A stretch of DNA of 48,220 bases from Alphaproteobacteria bacterium. GTDB lineage: Bacteria; Pseudomonadota; Alphaproteobacteria; Micavibrionales; Micavibrionaceae. The position numbers were made by a program, and so were the translations under genes. Below the pieces are notes generated by a model. It had not been told where the DNA came from, ran no database searches, and saw only the letters and a program-made list of their open reading frames with translations. The stretch spans positions 1 through 48,220 of the forward strand of contig NVUR01000025.1 of NCBI GenBank assembly GCA_002401965.1, read 5' to 3'. Shown piece after piece: positions 9,501-17,743 of the stretch (positions are counted from its first letter, which is position 1; the number at the start of each line of letters is the position of its first letter).

Positions 9501-10009
9501 GGTAAACCGTGGCGTTGCAGCTCTATATAAAAGGCATTTTTGAAAATTGTGTTTAGGCGCGTTACTTCTTGCTCGGCCTTGTCCTTTTGCCCATGCAAGA
9601 CCGCCTGCGCGATCGCGCCCTTCATACCGCCGCTCAGGCAAATAATGCCCTTTGCGTAGGTTTTTAGCGTTTCATAGGTTGCCGTTACCTCTGCATTCTC
9701 ATTATCGTTAATGTATGAAGCACTGACAATTTTGCAGAGGTTCTTATAGCCAATTTCACTTTGCGCGAGCAGAACCAGCTGATGCTCATCACTGCCCACG
9801 GTAAGCTGACACCCGAATATCGGCTGTACGCCAGCCTTGGACGCGCTTAGTGCAAATTCCATCGCACCAAACAGGTTGTTTGAATCCGTCACAGCAACCG
9901 CAGGCATCGATTGTCCCACGCACAAGGCGATAAGGTCACTGATCTTGATTGCCCCCTCCGCCAGAGAATAGGCAGAGTGCAAATGGAGATGCACAAATTG
10001 TTGTTTCAT
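6581..10009 (-). CDS. dnaE: DNA polymerase III alpha subunit
   Basis: Replicative polymerase catalytic subunit, 1142 residues, normal for DnaE. The N-terminal PHP domain starts FVHLHLHSAYSLAEGA. The palm carries PGRGSGAGS (358-366) and the two catalytic aspartates in MPDFDVDF at 401 and 403, the same numbering as E. coli; a third aspartate is in VKFDFLGLKT. A helix-hairpin-helix and an OB-fold domain follow from about 900. It ends an operon-like run behind lolC and lolD with a 45-base gap, the standard alphaproteobacterial order. No clear ribosome site precedes the ATG. Confidence 0.97.
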   Translation of the reverse strand: MKQQFVHLHLHSAYSLAEGAIKISDLIALCVGQSMPAVAVTDSNNLFGAMEFALSASKAGVQPIFGCQLTVGSDEHQLVLLAQSEIGYKNLCKIVSASYINDNENAEVTATYETLKTYAKGIICLSGGMKGAIAQAVLHGQKDKAEQEVTRLNTIFKNAFYIELQRHGLPDEDKAEEGLIDLAYAHDIPLVATNDCYFRDIGAYEAHDALLCIAEGRYISEEDRRKVTPQHYFKSAGEMIDLFKDIPEAIQNTVVISQRCSYLLKTIDPILPPFETESKRPETEELAVQSKDGLQWRLDKFVYKEGMSKAEQKEAAKPYCDRLDFELGIINQMGFPGYFLICSDFIKWSKEQNIPVGPGRGSGAGSIVAWSLQITDLDPLELGLLFERFLNPERVSMPDFDVDFCQDRRDEVIKYVQERYGHDHVAQIITFGKLQARAVVRDVGRVLQMSYGQVDRIAKMIPNNPAAPMTLQEALNADPDLRLERKKDETQGKLIDIALQLEGLYRHASTHAAGVVIGDRPLDELVPLYRDARSDMPVTQYNMKYVEQAGLVKFDFLGLKTMTVVQKSLNIIKEETGKEIDALEIPLDDPKAYELMARGDTVGVFQLESAGMRDMLRKVKPTRFEDIIALVSLYRPGPMDNIPKYISVKEGREEPDYMHPVLQPFLEETYGLMIYQEQVMQAAQSLAGYTLGGADLLRRAMGKKIKSEMDDQRKMFVDGAKEHHNVPEKKSSEIFDQIAKFAGYGFNKSHAAAYALIAYWTAWLKANYPVEFMTASMTLDLGNTEKLGIFKQDIDKMGMKLLTPDVNQSHADFKVEKGAVRYALAALKGVGEQAMEQLIEEREKNGTYKSLEDFAQRLDPKAMNKRQFEQLVCSGAFDSLHENRSEMSGGAEVILRYAQSLQEERNSGQVSLFGDAGGSGGLGLPDLPVAKNWDPLEKLGREFKAVGFYLSAHPLDTRQAQFERMKIVSLSHVEEDIKNKQKAAYLMAGVLLKKQEKMSQKGNKYAFLQLSDPTGIFEVTIFSETLNNAREYLVAGTALLLNVEVEQTDDQMRYTSHKLQPLEDALEGKIHEIHIHLSTADAAPKIKKFMDESGKGRSKITLFAHLDNDRRAQIDIPGYWSLNAAARNEIRSEKGVIDISEL

Positions 10010-10054
10010 GTGTAAAGAATAGCAGAAATAAAGGGGTAATATCTACGGTAAATA

Positions 10055-10978
10055 TTAGTAAGGCATAACTCGTCCAGATTTAACTTCTAAAATGCGATCC
10101 ATTTCATTGGCCAGCGTCATGTTGTGGGTCGCTATCAAAGCACCAATACCACGGTTACGCACTTGCTTTAGTAATATTTCAAAAACCTCTTCCGATGTTT
10201 CGGGGTCGAGATTCCCTGTCGGTTCATCCGCGAATAAAAGGTAGGGGTCATTTATTAATGCTCTGGCAATCGCAACGCGTTGCTGTTCTCCACCTGACAA
10301 GGTTGCTGGACGATGTTTTAGACGATGATCCAATCCTAATTGCTCCAGCAAGTCTGCGGCTTTATCCTCGGCATCCTTTTGCTTAACCCCTGCAATAATT
10401 TGCGGCAAAGCAACGTTTTCCAATGCCGAAAATTCAGGCAAAAGATGATGAAATTGATACACAAAGCCAATATGTTCATTGCGTAATTTCGTACGCGCAC
10501 GATCTTTCATGCAGGAGATATCACGATCACCAATCATTATTTTTCCTGATGTCGGTGCATCCAGCAAACCCAAAATCTGTAGCAAGGTTGATTTACCCGA
10601 CCCACTTGGTCCAATAAGGGCAGCAATTTCCCCTGAATAAAGTCGTAAATCCACGTTATTAAGGATTTGTAATTTATTAGCGCCTTGAATAAAATGTTTA
10701 TTCAGCCCACGCACCATCAGAAGCATATTACCTTCCGCACGTAAATCCTCATCATTTTCGACATCATTAGATAGCTCACCCACCCCGATGTCATGTTCAT
10801 CAATATGATCTTCGACAGGGTCATCTAACAGGTCATCATTCTCATCAAGAGCAAAATCATCCTCCTCTTCATCTTCGTATCCATCAGGTACAGGCATGAA
10901 ATAGCTATCCTTATCGGGCGCAACATCAGCGTCCGGAAAACTGTATTTTTCAAAGATTTCCATTAATCGCATGTCCAT
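10055..10978 (-). CDS. lolD: Lipoprotein-releasing ABC transporter ATPase, with acidic N-terminal extension
   Basis: ATPase of the inner-membrane LolCDE complex that passes lipoproteins to LolA. Walker A is GPSGSGKST, the ABC signature LSGGEQQRVA, and Walker B LLFADEPTG, in the family order. The ABC domain begins at residue 85 (MLLMVRGLNKHF); the 84 residues before it are strongly acidic (EDEEEDDF, DENDDLLDDP) and unusual for LolD. The start is undecided: an ATG at 10726 has a good ribosome site (GGAAGG) and gives a normal 223-residue protein. The long frame has no clear ribosome site but stays open exactly up to the end of lolC, 30 bases away. It sits between lolC and dnaE on the same strand. 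Confidence 0.88.
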   Translation of the reverse strand: MDMRLMEIFEKYSFPDADVAPDKDSYFMPVPDGYEDEEEDDFALDENDDLLDDPVEDHIDEHDIGVGELSNDVENDEDLRAEGNMLLMVRGLNKHFIQGANKLQILNNVDLRLYSGEIAALIGPSGSGKSTLLQILGLLDAPTSGKIMIGDRDISCMKDRARTKLRNEHIGFVYQFHHLLPEFSALENVALPQIIAGVKQKDAEDKAADLLEQLGLDHRLKHRPATLSGGEQQRVAIARALINDPYLLFADEPTGNLDPETSEEVFEILLKQVRNRGIGALIATHNMTLANEMDRILEVKSGRVMPY

Positions 10979-11008
10979 TATTAATATCTATCATTATTAT
11001 TTACAGCC

Positions 11009-12250
11009 TTACTCATAACGCAACGCCTCCACCGGATCCAGCCTTGCCGCACGCCACGCCGGATAAATTGTCGCAATAATCGAAAGTGCAAAAGCCATAA
11101 GAACCACCGTTGATACTTCGTTCCAATCCAGCTCTGCCGGTATTTCGGAGAGGAAACGAATTTCCTCATCCCATAAAACAGTACCTGTCAGCCCCTCGAT
11201 TATTTTACGTACAGTCTCTATGTTAAGAGCAAAAGAAATTCCCAATATTGCCCCTAATATTGTACCAATAAAGCCGATACTCGCACCTGTCAGCATAAAG
11301 ATACGCATCATATTACCGCGGGTAGCACCCATCGTTCGCATAATCGCGATATCATGCCCCTTATCTTTCACCAGCATAATCATGGAGGAAATAATGTTAA
11401 ACGCCGCAACAATAATAATCATACTCAAAATCAAGAACATCACGTTACGCTCCACCTCCAGCGCGTTAAAAAAGCTCTTATTCATATCACGCCAATCATA
11501 GATACCTGCACGCCCATTCAGCTCAATCTCCACCGCATGGCGGATTTCATCGATGCGATCAGGTTGACTTAAGAATATCTCAATCGCACTAACGCTATCT
11601 TTAAATTGAAAGAATTTCTGCGCAGCCGGCAGGGGCATGAACACAAAGCCATTATTATATTCATACATTTCGACATCAAATATCATCGCAATTTTAAAAG
11701 AGCGTTGCGTCGGTACAGTGCCAAAAGGCGTACTCTTTAATTTAGGAGAGGTAAGCGTGATTTTATCACCGATGCTAATGTGTAAACGCTTTGCCAGAAC
11801 ATTACCGATCGCAATTTTAAAACCTTGAAAATCATCAATATTCCCTTGACGAATACCATTATACAAAATATCACGTGCAACAAAATCCGCCTGTGAAATA
11901 CCGCGCACCATCACCCCACTGGCAGAGGAATGAAAAGACAGCAACGTTTGCCCTTCGATGATCGGCGTCACAGAGGCAACCCCCGGAACAGATTTGATGG
12001 CTTTACTCAAGGGCATATAATCATACAACTCACCCACTTGCGAATACGCATTCATATGCCCGCCCATACCCAGAATACGGCTGAATAATTCATGGCGAAA
12101 ACCGTTCATTACGCTCATCACGATAATCAGTGTTGCCACGCCCAGCATAATACCCGCGAACGAAAACCCGGCAATAACAGAGACAAAGCCTTCTGCCTTT
12201 TTAGAGCGCAAATAGCGCCATGCAACTGTACGTTCAAACTTGGATATCAT
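11009..12250 (-). CDS. lolC: Lipoprotein-releasing ABC transporter permease LolC/E
   Basis: Inner-membrane permease of the Lol system, 413 residues. The N-terminus (FERTVAWRYLRSKKAEGFVSV) is the family signature. It is followed by a membrane segment around 27-50, a large periplasmic domain to about 265 and three C-terminal membrane segments (around 270-295, 315-345 and 375-400), ending in AARLDPVEALRYE as in other LolC/E proteins. A single permease with LolD suggests a homodimeric form, common in alphaproteobacteria; this is inference. It lies 4 bases after proS and 30 bases before the long lolD frame. Confidence 0.93.
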   Translation of the reverse strand: MISKFERTVAWRYLRSKKAEGFVSVIAGFSFAGIMLGVATLIIVMSVMNGFRHELFSRILGMGGHMNAYSQVGELYDYMPLSKAIKSVPGVASVTPIIEGQTLLSFHSSASGVMVRGISQADFVARDILYNGIRQGNIDDFQGFKIAIGNVLAKRLHISIGDKITLTSPKLKSTPFGTVPTQRSFKIAMIFDVEMYEYNNGFVFMPLPAAQKFFQFKDSVSAIEIFLSQPDRIDEIRHAVEIELNGRAGIYDWRDMNKSFFNALEVERNVMFLILSMIIIVAAFNIISSMIMLVKDKGHDIAIMRTMGATRGNMMRIFMLTGASIGFIGTILGAILGISFALNIETVRKIIEGLTGTVLWDEEIRFLSEIPAELDWNEVSTVVLMAFALSIIATIYPAWRAARLDPVEALRYE

Positions 12251-12254
12251 CGAA

Positions 12255-13703
12255 TTAGTAAGCCTTTCCGATTAGAACTTTTTTACCATTATCCGCAAAC
12301 GGCATACAGCGCGTTGACAGAGAATGCTTTTTCATCACTGCTTCAAGGTCAGCATCATCAAGAACACTGACAGGCACTTTCATAAGACCTATACGATCCG
12401 CCGCAAAAAATTCTTCGATATCACTGACTGTTTCACCATCAATTGTATGCTCGTCTCTAAAAGCTTTAGAACGCGCGAGCATTGCATCATGGATATCACC
12501 CAAAACCGTTGGCAGCTTTTTCAAGAATCCATCAACAGAAAGCGTTTCTTTTGAATCACGGCCAATATCACGGCGCACGTAAGTCACTTCGCCTTTTTCA
12601 ACTTCGCGGCCACCGATTTCGACACGTACAGGCACACCTTTTTTAACAGCATCCCACATTTTATCGGAGCTACGCATATCGCGTTTATCAATATGAACAC
12701 GCACGCCTTGCGCCTTTAGCTTATCCGCCACATCTTGCGCAAAACTATAGATATCATCTTCGGTAGACTCATCTTTAATGAAAGGCAATATAATCACTTG
12801 CTGTGGTGCGATACGCGGCGGCATCATCATGCCGTCATCATCCCCGTGGATCATAATCATTCCGCCGATAACCCGCGTAGAAAACGCCCAGCTTGTCGTG
12901 TGTGCGAGCTGTTCAGTGCCATCGCGCCCTTGGAACGTGATATTGCAACTGCGCGAGAATGTCTGCCCCAGATCATGCGTTGTGGCGGCTTGTAACGCTT
13001 TACCATCTTGCATAACCGCTTCGAAAGCGTAGGTTTCTAATGCGCCGGGGAAACGCTCGTCAGGGGTTTTTATGCCTGTAAAGCCTGAAAAAGCGAGATA
13101 TTCTTCGAAAAATTTCTCATACATTCCCAGAATAATCAGGCAATCATCTTTTGCCTCTTCCGGTGTTTCAAACGCGTTATGCCCTTCATGCCAAAAGAAC
13201 TCGGACGTACGCAAAAACAAACGTGTACGCATTTCCCAACGCATCACGTTTGACCATTGGTTTAACTTCATAGGTAAATCGCGATAAGACTGTATCCAGC
13301 GCGACATTGCATCACCAATTATGGTCTCCGATGTTGGGCGAATAACGTAAGGCTCTTCCAGCTTGCCCGCAGGGACAAGGCCATTTTCGCCAGCTTCCAG
13401 ACGATGATGTGTTACAACCGCGCATTCCTTGGCAAAACCGTCGATATGCTCGGCTTCTTTTTCAAGGAAAGAGAGCGGGATCAGCAAAGGAAAACTAGCA
13501 TTCTGCACGCCGTAATCCTTAAGCCAGCCATCGAAAACACGCTGAATATTTTCCCATAGAGCAAAACCATAGGGCTTAATAATCATGCACCCGCGCACAG
13601 GTGAATTTTCGGCCATGTCAGCGGCCTTGATAACCTGCTGATACCACTCCGGAAAATCTTCCGCGCGTGTTGGCGTTATTGCGGTGCGATGCTTCTTACC
13701 CAT
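12255..13703 (-). CDS. proS: Prolyl-tRNA synthetase, archaeal/eukaryote-like type
   Basis: Charges tRNA-Pro. The 482-residue sequence follows the archaeal/eukaryotic class of ProRS rather than the bacterial class. It starts EDFPEWYQQVIKAADMAENS, has SPVRGCMIIKPYGFALWENIQ, the motif 2 region WEMRTRLFLRTSEFFWHEGH and RPTSETIIGDAMSRWIQS, lacks the bacterial insertion domain, and ends in a C-terminal tyrosine (GKAY) typical of that class. Most alphaproteobacteria carry a compact bacterial-type ProRS of about 440 residues at this locus. The position between DUF1467 and lolC is the normal alphaproteobacterial one, which suggests replacement in place. GGAG lies 12 bases ahead of the ATG. Confidence 0.95.
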   Translation of the reverse strand: MGKKHRTAITPTRAEDFPEWYQQVIKAADMAENSPVRGCMIIKPYGFALWENIQRVFDGWLKDYGVQNASFPLLIPLSFLEKEAEHIDGFAKECAVVTHHRLEAGENGLVPAGKLEEPYVIRPTSETIIGDAMSRWIQSYRDLPMKLNQWSNVMRWEMRTRLFLRTSEFFWHEGHNAFETPEEAKDDCLIILGMYEKFFEEYLAFSGFTGIKTPDERFPGALETYAFEAVMQDGKALQAATTHDLGQTFSRSCNITFQGRDGTEQLAHTTSWAFSTRVIGGMIMIHGDDDGMMMPPRIAPQQVIILPFIKDESTEDDIYSFAQDVADKLKAQGVRVHIDKRDMRSSDKMWDAVKKGVPVRVEIGGREVEKGEVTYVRRDIGRDSKETLSVDGFLKKLPTVLGDIHDAMLARSKAFRDEHTIDGETVSDIEEFFAADRIGLMKVPVSVLDDADLEAVMKKHSLSTRCMPFADNGKKVLIGKAY

Positions 13704-13724
13704 AGTCTTTTATACTCCGTAGAA

Positions 13725-14228
13725 TTATTCATTATAATGCGGCGCACGCGATTTGCGATCATCGGGATACTGCCCTTCAATTTTGTCGCTAGAGGGTAAG
13801 GGATTGTGCGCTCTCTGTCCATGCTCTGATTGCGGAATATGTGTTATTTCTTGCTTGTCTTTGCATAAAGACAAGGTGCGCTCAGTCACGTCCTCATCAT
13901 TGTATTTCACCCGCCCGTCTTGATATATTTTCAAGCTGGCAATTGTTGGCTTTAACGATATTTCCGTGGGCAGACTTAAGCCAAAGCGATCAATGAGGTC
14001 GATTTCTATCGGAATAATGATGGGATTATTTATGTATTGAGAGCTACTCCTACTGACATCTGCGGGGGCAACGTGTTTTCCGTGAACATCAACATTGGGC
14101 ACATATTCGGCACTGTTTCGCAGGTCATCCAGTTGGCGGCAAAGTGCGGAAACATCGGTTTTATCGGCGGCATATACGGGCGAAGCGAAAACCAAGACAA
14201 GCATTACATTTCGAAATAAGCCCTTCAT
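13725..14228 (-). CDS. Secreted protein of unknown function
   Basis: I do not recognise this 167-residue protein. It begins with a good signal peptide (MKGLFRNVMLVLVFASPVYA, cleavage predicted after AYA-like VYA), so it is probably periplasmic. The middle (about residues 65-120) contains a hydrophobic, beta-like stretch IIIPIEIDLIDRFGL and SLKIYQDGRVKYNDEDVTE; the C-terminus is polar and probably disordered. Two cysteines (in ALCRQ and SLCKD) could form a disulfide. The ATG at 14228 is chosen because AAGGTGG lies 5 bases upstream and the signal peptide begins there. It lies between DUF1467 and proS with about 22-base gaps, so it is likely co-transcribed. Confidence 0.75.
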   Translation of the reverse strand: MKGLFRNVMLVLVFASPVYAADKTDVSALCRQLDDLRNSAEYVPNVDVHGKHVAPADVSRSSSQYINNPIIIPIEIDLIDRFGLSLPTEISLKPTIASLKIYQDGRVKYNDEDVTERTLSLCKDKQEITHIPQSEHGQRAHNPLPSSDKIEGQYPDDRKSRAPHYNE

Positions 14229-14250
14229 TTTATCCACCTTTTTGACCAAA

Positions 14251-14511
14251 TTATTCTTGCAGTGCCCATGCTCTGAAATCAATAATTTCGGATTCAATAA
14301 TAAAATAAATGATAACCCATAAAACAAAAGAAATCACGGTTGTAATCTTGAGCTTCTTTTTCATGTTCAGGGTTTTGGGTGCACCTGGGGCACTGTTTTC
14401 CTCGCCCTCATCGGTATTTTCATAGGTTGTGGATAGGCCAAAGGGTAGAACACAGAATAAAACGCTCCACCAGACCATGATAAATACGACGAATGCGGAT
14501 ACCGGATGCAT
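14251..14511 (-). CDS. DUF1467 family small membrane protein
   Basis: An 86-residue protein with two membrane helices (about 5-27 and 54-75) joined by an acidic, proline-containing loop. The first helix contains VWWSVLFCVLPFGL, the hallmark of DUF1467. The function is unknown. In alphaproteobacteria this family typically lies beside RNase J and proS, as here. AAGGA lies 6 bases ahead of the start, and the RNase J gene ends 9 bases upstream. Confidence 0.85.
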   Translation of the reverse strand: MHPVSAFVVFIMVWWSVLFCVLPFGLSTTYENTDEGEENSAPGAPKTLNMKKKLKITTVISFVLWVIIYFIIESEIIDFRAWALQE

Positions 14512-14520
14512 ATTTATTCC

Positions 14521-16194
14521 TTATATATCGAGTAAAGTCACATGCACAGTCGTCTTGGGCCGCAAGCCCAACGTTTCCTGAACATATTTTCGTAAAGCAC
14601 TCATAATCTTGCGGGCGATTTCATCTTCATTGAATGTAATATCAACATCCAGATTATCCAAAGTCTCGAGAATATTGTTTTCCAGCTCGGCGGCGATGCA
14701 ATCATCACTACGTTTACAGGTCAAACCAACCGTATCAATTTTAATCTTGCCCAAAAGACGTAAATCATCGTCCAGAACCAGTGACGCATGAACCGCGCCT
14801 GAGTACTGTAACTTCCGTCTTGCGGTGATTGATTGGTGGGTCGCGGGAATTATACGTCGCTGGTCTACCGCCAGCAGAGCCGTTTCCACGTGATCTACAA
14901 TCTCAGAACCACCAGACGCAAGATGGATCACTGACCCGTTTCTGGGCACCAATATCTGGTTCACTTGGCATTCTTTCGCCAAAGCCGCCTGCGCATCCAA
15001 CTGTTGTCTCTCTCCATGAACGGGAATGACACAATTTGGCCTAACCCATTGCAACATTGCACTGATTTCATCACGGCACGGATGCCCCGACACATGGATA
15101 ATATTCTTTGTATCGCTTGGTGTTACGATGTTTACACCGCCTGCACTCAAATTATTCTTAACGGTGTTGATTGTACGTTCATTCCCCGGAATAGCGCGGG
15201 AAGAAAAAATAACGGTGTCTCCACGGTTCAGCTTTACGCCGCGGTGATCGCCGCGCGCAACTCTGGCAAGAGCGGCACGATGCTCTCCTTGAGATCCAGT
15301 GAGGACAAGAACAAGGTTTTCATCAGCAATATAAGAAATCTCATCATCAGAGATAAAATCAGCGACACCATCCATATAACCACAATCATAGGCCGCACCG
15401 CTCATCCGATGTAATGAACGCCCGATAATCGCAACACTGCGCCCTGCTTCGTTGGCGGCCTTGGCTATACTAACCAGTCGTCCGATATTAGAGGCGAACA
15501 TTGTAATGGCGATCTTGCCCTTACAGTTCTTAAACTCCGCAGCCAAGCCCTTCGCGACATCTGCCTCTGAGCCTGAAAAGCCGTTCACTTGCGCATTTGT
15601 AGAGTCGCCAACATAGGCGAGAACGCCCTGCTCCCCGATTTCACGGAAGCGTGCTTCGTCGGTTTTGCGACCAATAACTGGTGCGGGGTCAAGGTTCCAA
15701 TCACCACTATGCAGGACATTACCGTATTTCGTTTGGATGAGTAGAGCCGAACTGTCAGGAACAGAGTGGGATACAGGAATAAACTCAACTGCAAAAGAAT
15801 TGCCGATTTCGACGGTTTCATCTTGTCCGATGATATGAATTGGAACGCCCTCTACGCCTTCTTGTTTTAATTTTTTGCGCAAAACATTGGCGGTAAACTC
15901 GGTTGTGTAGATCGGGCATTGCATGCGCTCCCACAAATAAGCCACCGCGCCGATATGGTCTTCATGCGCATGTGTAATCACCATACCTGCCAGCTTATCC
16001 TTGTTCGCCGCAACGAAAGACGGGTCAGGCAACAGCAAGTCTATTCCAGGGTAGCGATCATCCGCGAAGCCTATTCCACAATCAATGACCAGATATTCAT
16101 CATCACAAACATAGAGGTTAAAATTTGCACCAAATTCTTCACTACCGCCCAAAGGCACAAAGTAAAATTCATTATCTTTAAAAATATTACGCAT
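14521..16194 (-). CDS. rnj: Ribonuclease J
   Basis: Metallo-beta-lactamase/beta-CASP ribonuclease with 5'-3' exonuclease and endonuclease activity in mRNA decay and rRNA maturation. The 557-residue protein carries the metal-binding motif THAHEDH (His75, His77, Asp79, His80), a later VSHSVPDSSALLI and GDWNLDP, then the beta-CASP part with GSQGEHRAALARVARGDH and the motif SGHPCRDE. A C-terminal domain of about 100 residues follows. It overlaps coaX by 8 bases, so translation of the two is probably coupled, in the standard birA-coaX-rnj order. Confidence 0.94.
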   Translation of the reverse strand: MRNIFKDNEFYFVPLGGSEEFGANFNLYVCDDEYLVIDCGIGFADDRYPGIDLLLPDPSFVAANKDKLAGMVITHAHEDHIGAVAYLWERMQCPIYTTEFTANVLRKKLKQEGVEGVPIHIIGQDETVEIGNSFAVEFIPVSHSVPDSSALLIQTKYGNVLHSGDWNLDPAPVIGRKTDEARFREIGEQGVLAYVGDSTNAQVNGFSGSEADVAKGLAAEFKNCKGKIAITMFASNIGRLVSIAKAANEAGRSVAIIGRSLHRMSGAAYDCGYMDGVADFISDDEISYIADENLVLVLTGSQGEHRAALARVARGDHRGVKLNRGDTVIFSSRAIPGNERTINTVKNNLSAGGVNIVTPSDTKNIIHVSGHPCRDEISAMLQWVRPNCVIPVHGERQQLDAQAALAKECQVNQILVPRNGSVIHLASGGSEIVDHVETALLAVDQRRIIPATHQSITARRKLQYSGAVHASLVLDDDLRLLGKIKIDTVGLTCKRSDDCIAAELENNILETLDNLDVDITFNEDEIARKIMSALRKYVQETLGLRPKTTVHVTLLDI

Positions 16195-16957
16195 CAGTCT
16201 TTTCTTTTTTATATATTTCCAACAAACCCTTTAAAATCAGATCACCATCAACTTCATGTATATTATCTGTGCTTTGCGTGTACAGGGTCGCTAAACCGCC
16301 TGTTGCGATAACGAAAACATCGCTGCCCAGTTCACTTTTAATCTTCTCAATAATTGTGTCGATCACACCGATATAGCCCCAATACATGCCTGATTGCATG
16401 GCTTGCAACGTATTCTTGCCAATAACCTTATCAGGCTTTTCTATTTTAATCTTGGGCAATTTAGCAGCGCGCAACGTCAAAGCCTCCACCGACAAGCGAA
16501 CACCGGGGGCAATGATGCCACCTTGATAAACACCTTGATCGTCAATCACATCAAACGTTGTTGCCGTGCCAAAATCGATAACCACCGCGGGCAATTGATA
16601 ATGTGCTATCACTGCGACGACGCTGGCGACCCTGTCTGCGCCAATCTCGTTCGGCTGCTCAAGGTCAGTTTTTATGTTGGATAAGGCGGCATTTACGAAT
16701 AATGGCTCGGTCTTAAAAGACTTGCGGCATAATTCCGTCAAATGGAAATCCGTATCGGGCACAACGGAACTGATAATAACGTCGCCAATATTGCTCCACT
16801 TTATACTTTCCAAGTCAAATAACTGCTTCAGGAAAACTGCGTACTCATCAACGGAGCGCGAAGCCTCTGTCGCACAACGCCATGAATGCTGCAGGATATC
16901 ACCCTTAAACAGCGCAAAAACAGTGTTTGTATTCCCAACATCAATGGCTAGCAGCAT
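16187..16957 (-). CDS. coaX: Type III pantothenate kinase
   Basis: Phosphorylates pantothenate in the first step of coenzyme A synthesis. The N-terminus MLLAIDVGNTNTVFALF carries the phosphate-binding DxGNT motif; PNEIGADRVASVVAV (near 98-112) and VIDFGTATTFDVID are further family motifs, and EALTLRAAKLPKI marks the substrate-side helix. The 256-residue length is typical. The ATG at 16957 is chosen because the family starts exactly there. An ATG eight codons upstream is possible, but its ribosome site is no better. The gene overlaps RNase J and follows birA by 36 bases. Confidence 0.93.
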   Translation of the reverse strand: MLLAIDVGNTNTVFALFKGDILQHSWRCATEASRSVDEYAVFLKQLFDLESIKWSNIGDVIISSVVPDTDFHLTELCRKSFKTEPLFVNAALSNIKTDLEQPNEIGADRVASVVAVIAHYQLPAVVIDFGTATTFDVIDDQGVYQGGIIAPGVRLSVEALTLRAAKLPKIKIEKPDKVIGKNTLQAMQSGMYWGYIGVIDTIIEKIKSELGSDVFVIATGGLATLYTQSTDNIHEVDGDLILKGLLEIYKKEKTDA

Positions 16958-16993
16958 TTGCTCATCTTCTTTATTATACACAGCGTAATCCTA

Positions 16994-17731
16994 TCACAGT
17001 AAAAACACCTCGCCCGATGTTATTTTCCTTTTCTCATCGTTTTTTCCGCACGTTATAATCAAGTTACCCAACATATCAATCGTGTCGAACTTGCCTTGAA
17101 TATGATCCTTATCTATTTTTACGCCAATGTCACAGCCAACATTATATGTCTTGCCCAGCCACTGCGTGCGAATATCTTTAAACCCGTCCTTTTGCCATTG
17201 CGTATAAAGGGTAGAAAAAGAAGACAATACATCTTTCATAAATTTATTGCTCTCAATCGTAACATCTGTGTAACCTTGCAAGAACGTCGCAGTCTCCAGC
17301 GGTGCGGAGGCAATATTAATACCAATCCCGATAATGAAATACGGGACTTTATTATCTTTTATCGGCGCGGCGTCAATCAGAATACCGCAGCACTTTCGAT
17401 CATTAATTAAAATATCATTCGGCCATTTTAGAATGCAGCTATGCTCCGGTGCAATGACATCATCAATGGCTTTGGATATAGCTAGGCCGCTTAAGATCGC
17501 GATTTGGCCAATATGTTCAATCGCGCAATTTGGTTTTATCAGAATAGAGAATGTTAGGTTATCGAGATCACTTTGCCAAACGCGGCCATGGCGACCATAA
17601 CCGCTTTTTTGATGAAGCGCGTGAATGACTGTTCCTTCGGCTAAATCAGGATTATCTGCAATCGCCTCTTTGAGATAGCCTTGCGTAGAAGGAAGTTGGT
17701 CATATGTTTGGATCAGCCAATCAAGTGCCAT
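16994..17731 (-). CDS. birA: Biotin-[acetyl-CoA-carboxylase] ligase
   Basis: Attaches biotin to the carrier protein of acetyl-CoA carboxylase through biotinyl-AMP. The 245-residue enzyme has the biotin/AMP loop SGYGRHGRVW near 45-55 (consensus GRGRxGRxW), the KWPNDI motif near 104-109, GILID and the GIGIN motif. It lacks the N-terminal DNA-binding domain of E. coli BirA, so it is a ligase only, with no repressor role. The ATG at 17731 is preferred over a TTG two codons earlier. It follows nuoN by 12 bases, as in many alphaproteobacteria, so it may be read from the nuo transcript. Confidence 0.92.
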   Translation of the reverse strand: MALDWLIQTYDQLPSTQGYLKEAIADNPDLAEGTVIHALHQKSGYGRHGRVWQSDLDNLTFSILIKPNCAIEHIGQIAILSGLAISKAIDDVIAPEHSCILKWPNDILINDRKCCGILIDAAPIKDNKVPYFIIGIGINIASAPLETATFLQGYTDVTIESNKFMKDVLSSFSTLYTQWQKDGFKDIRTQWLGKTYNVGCDIGVKIDKDHIQGKFDTIDMLGNLIITCGKNDEKRKITSGEVFLL

Positions 17732-17743
17732 GGGCAAGCATTC

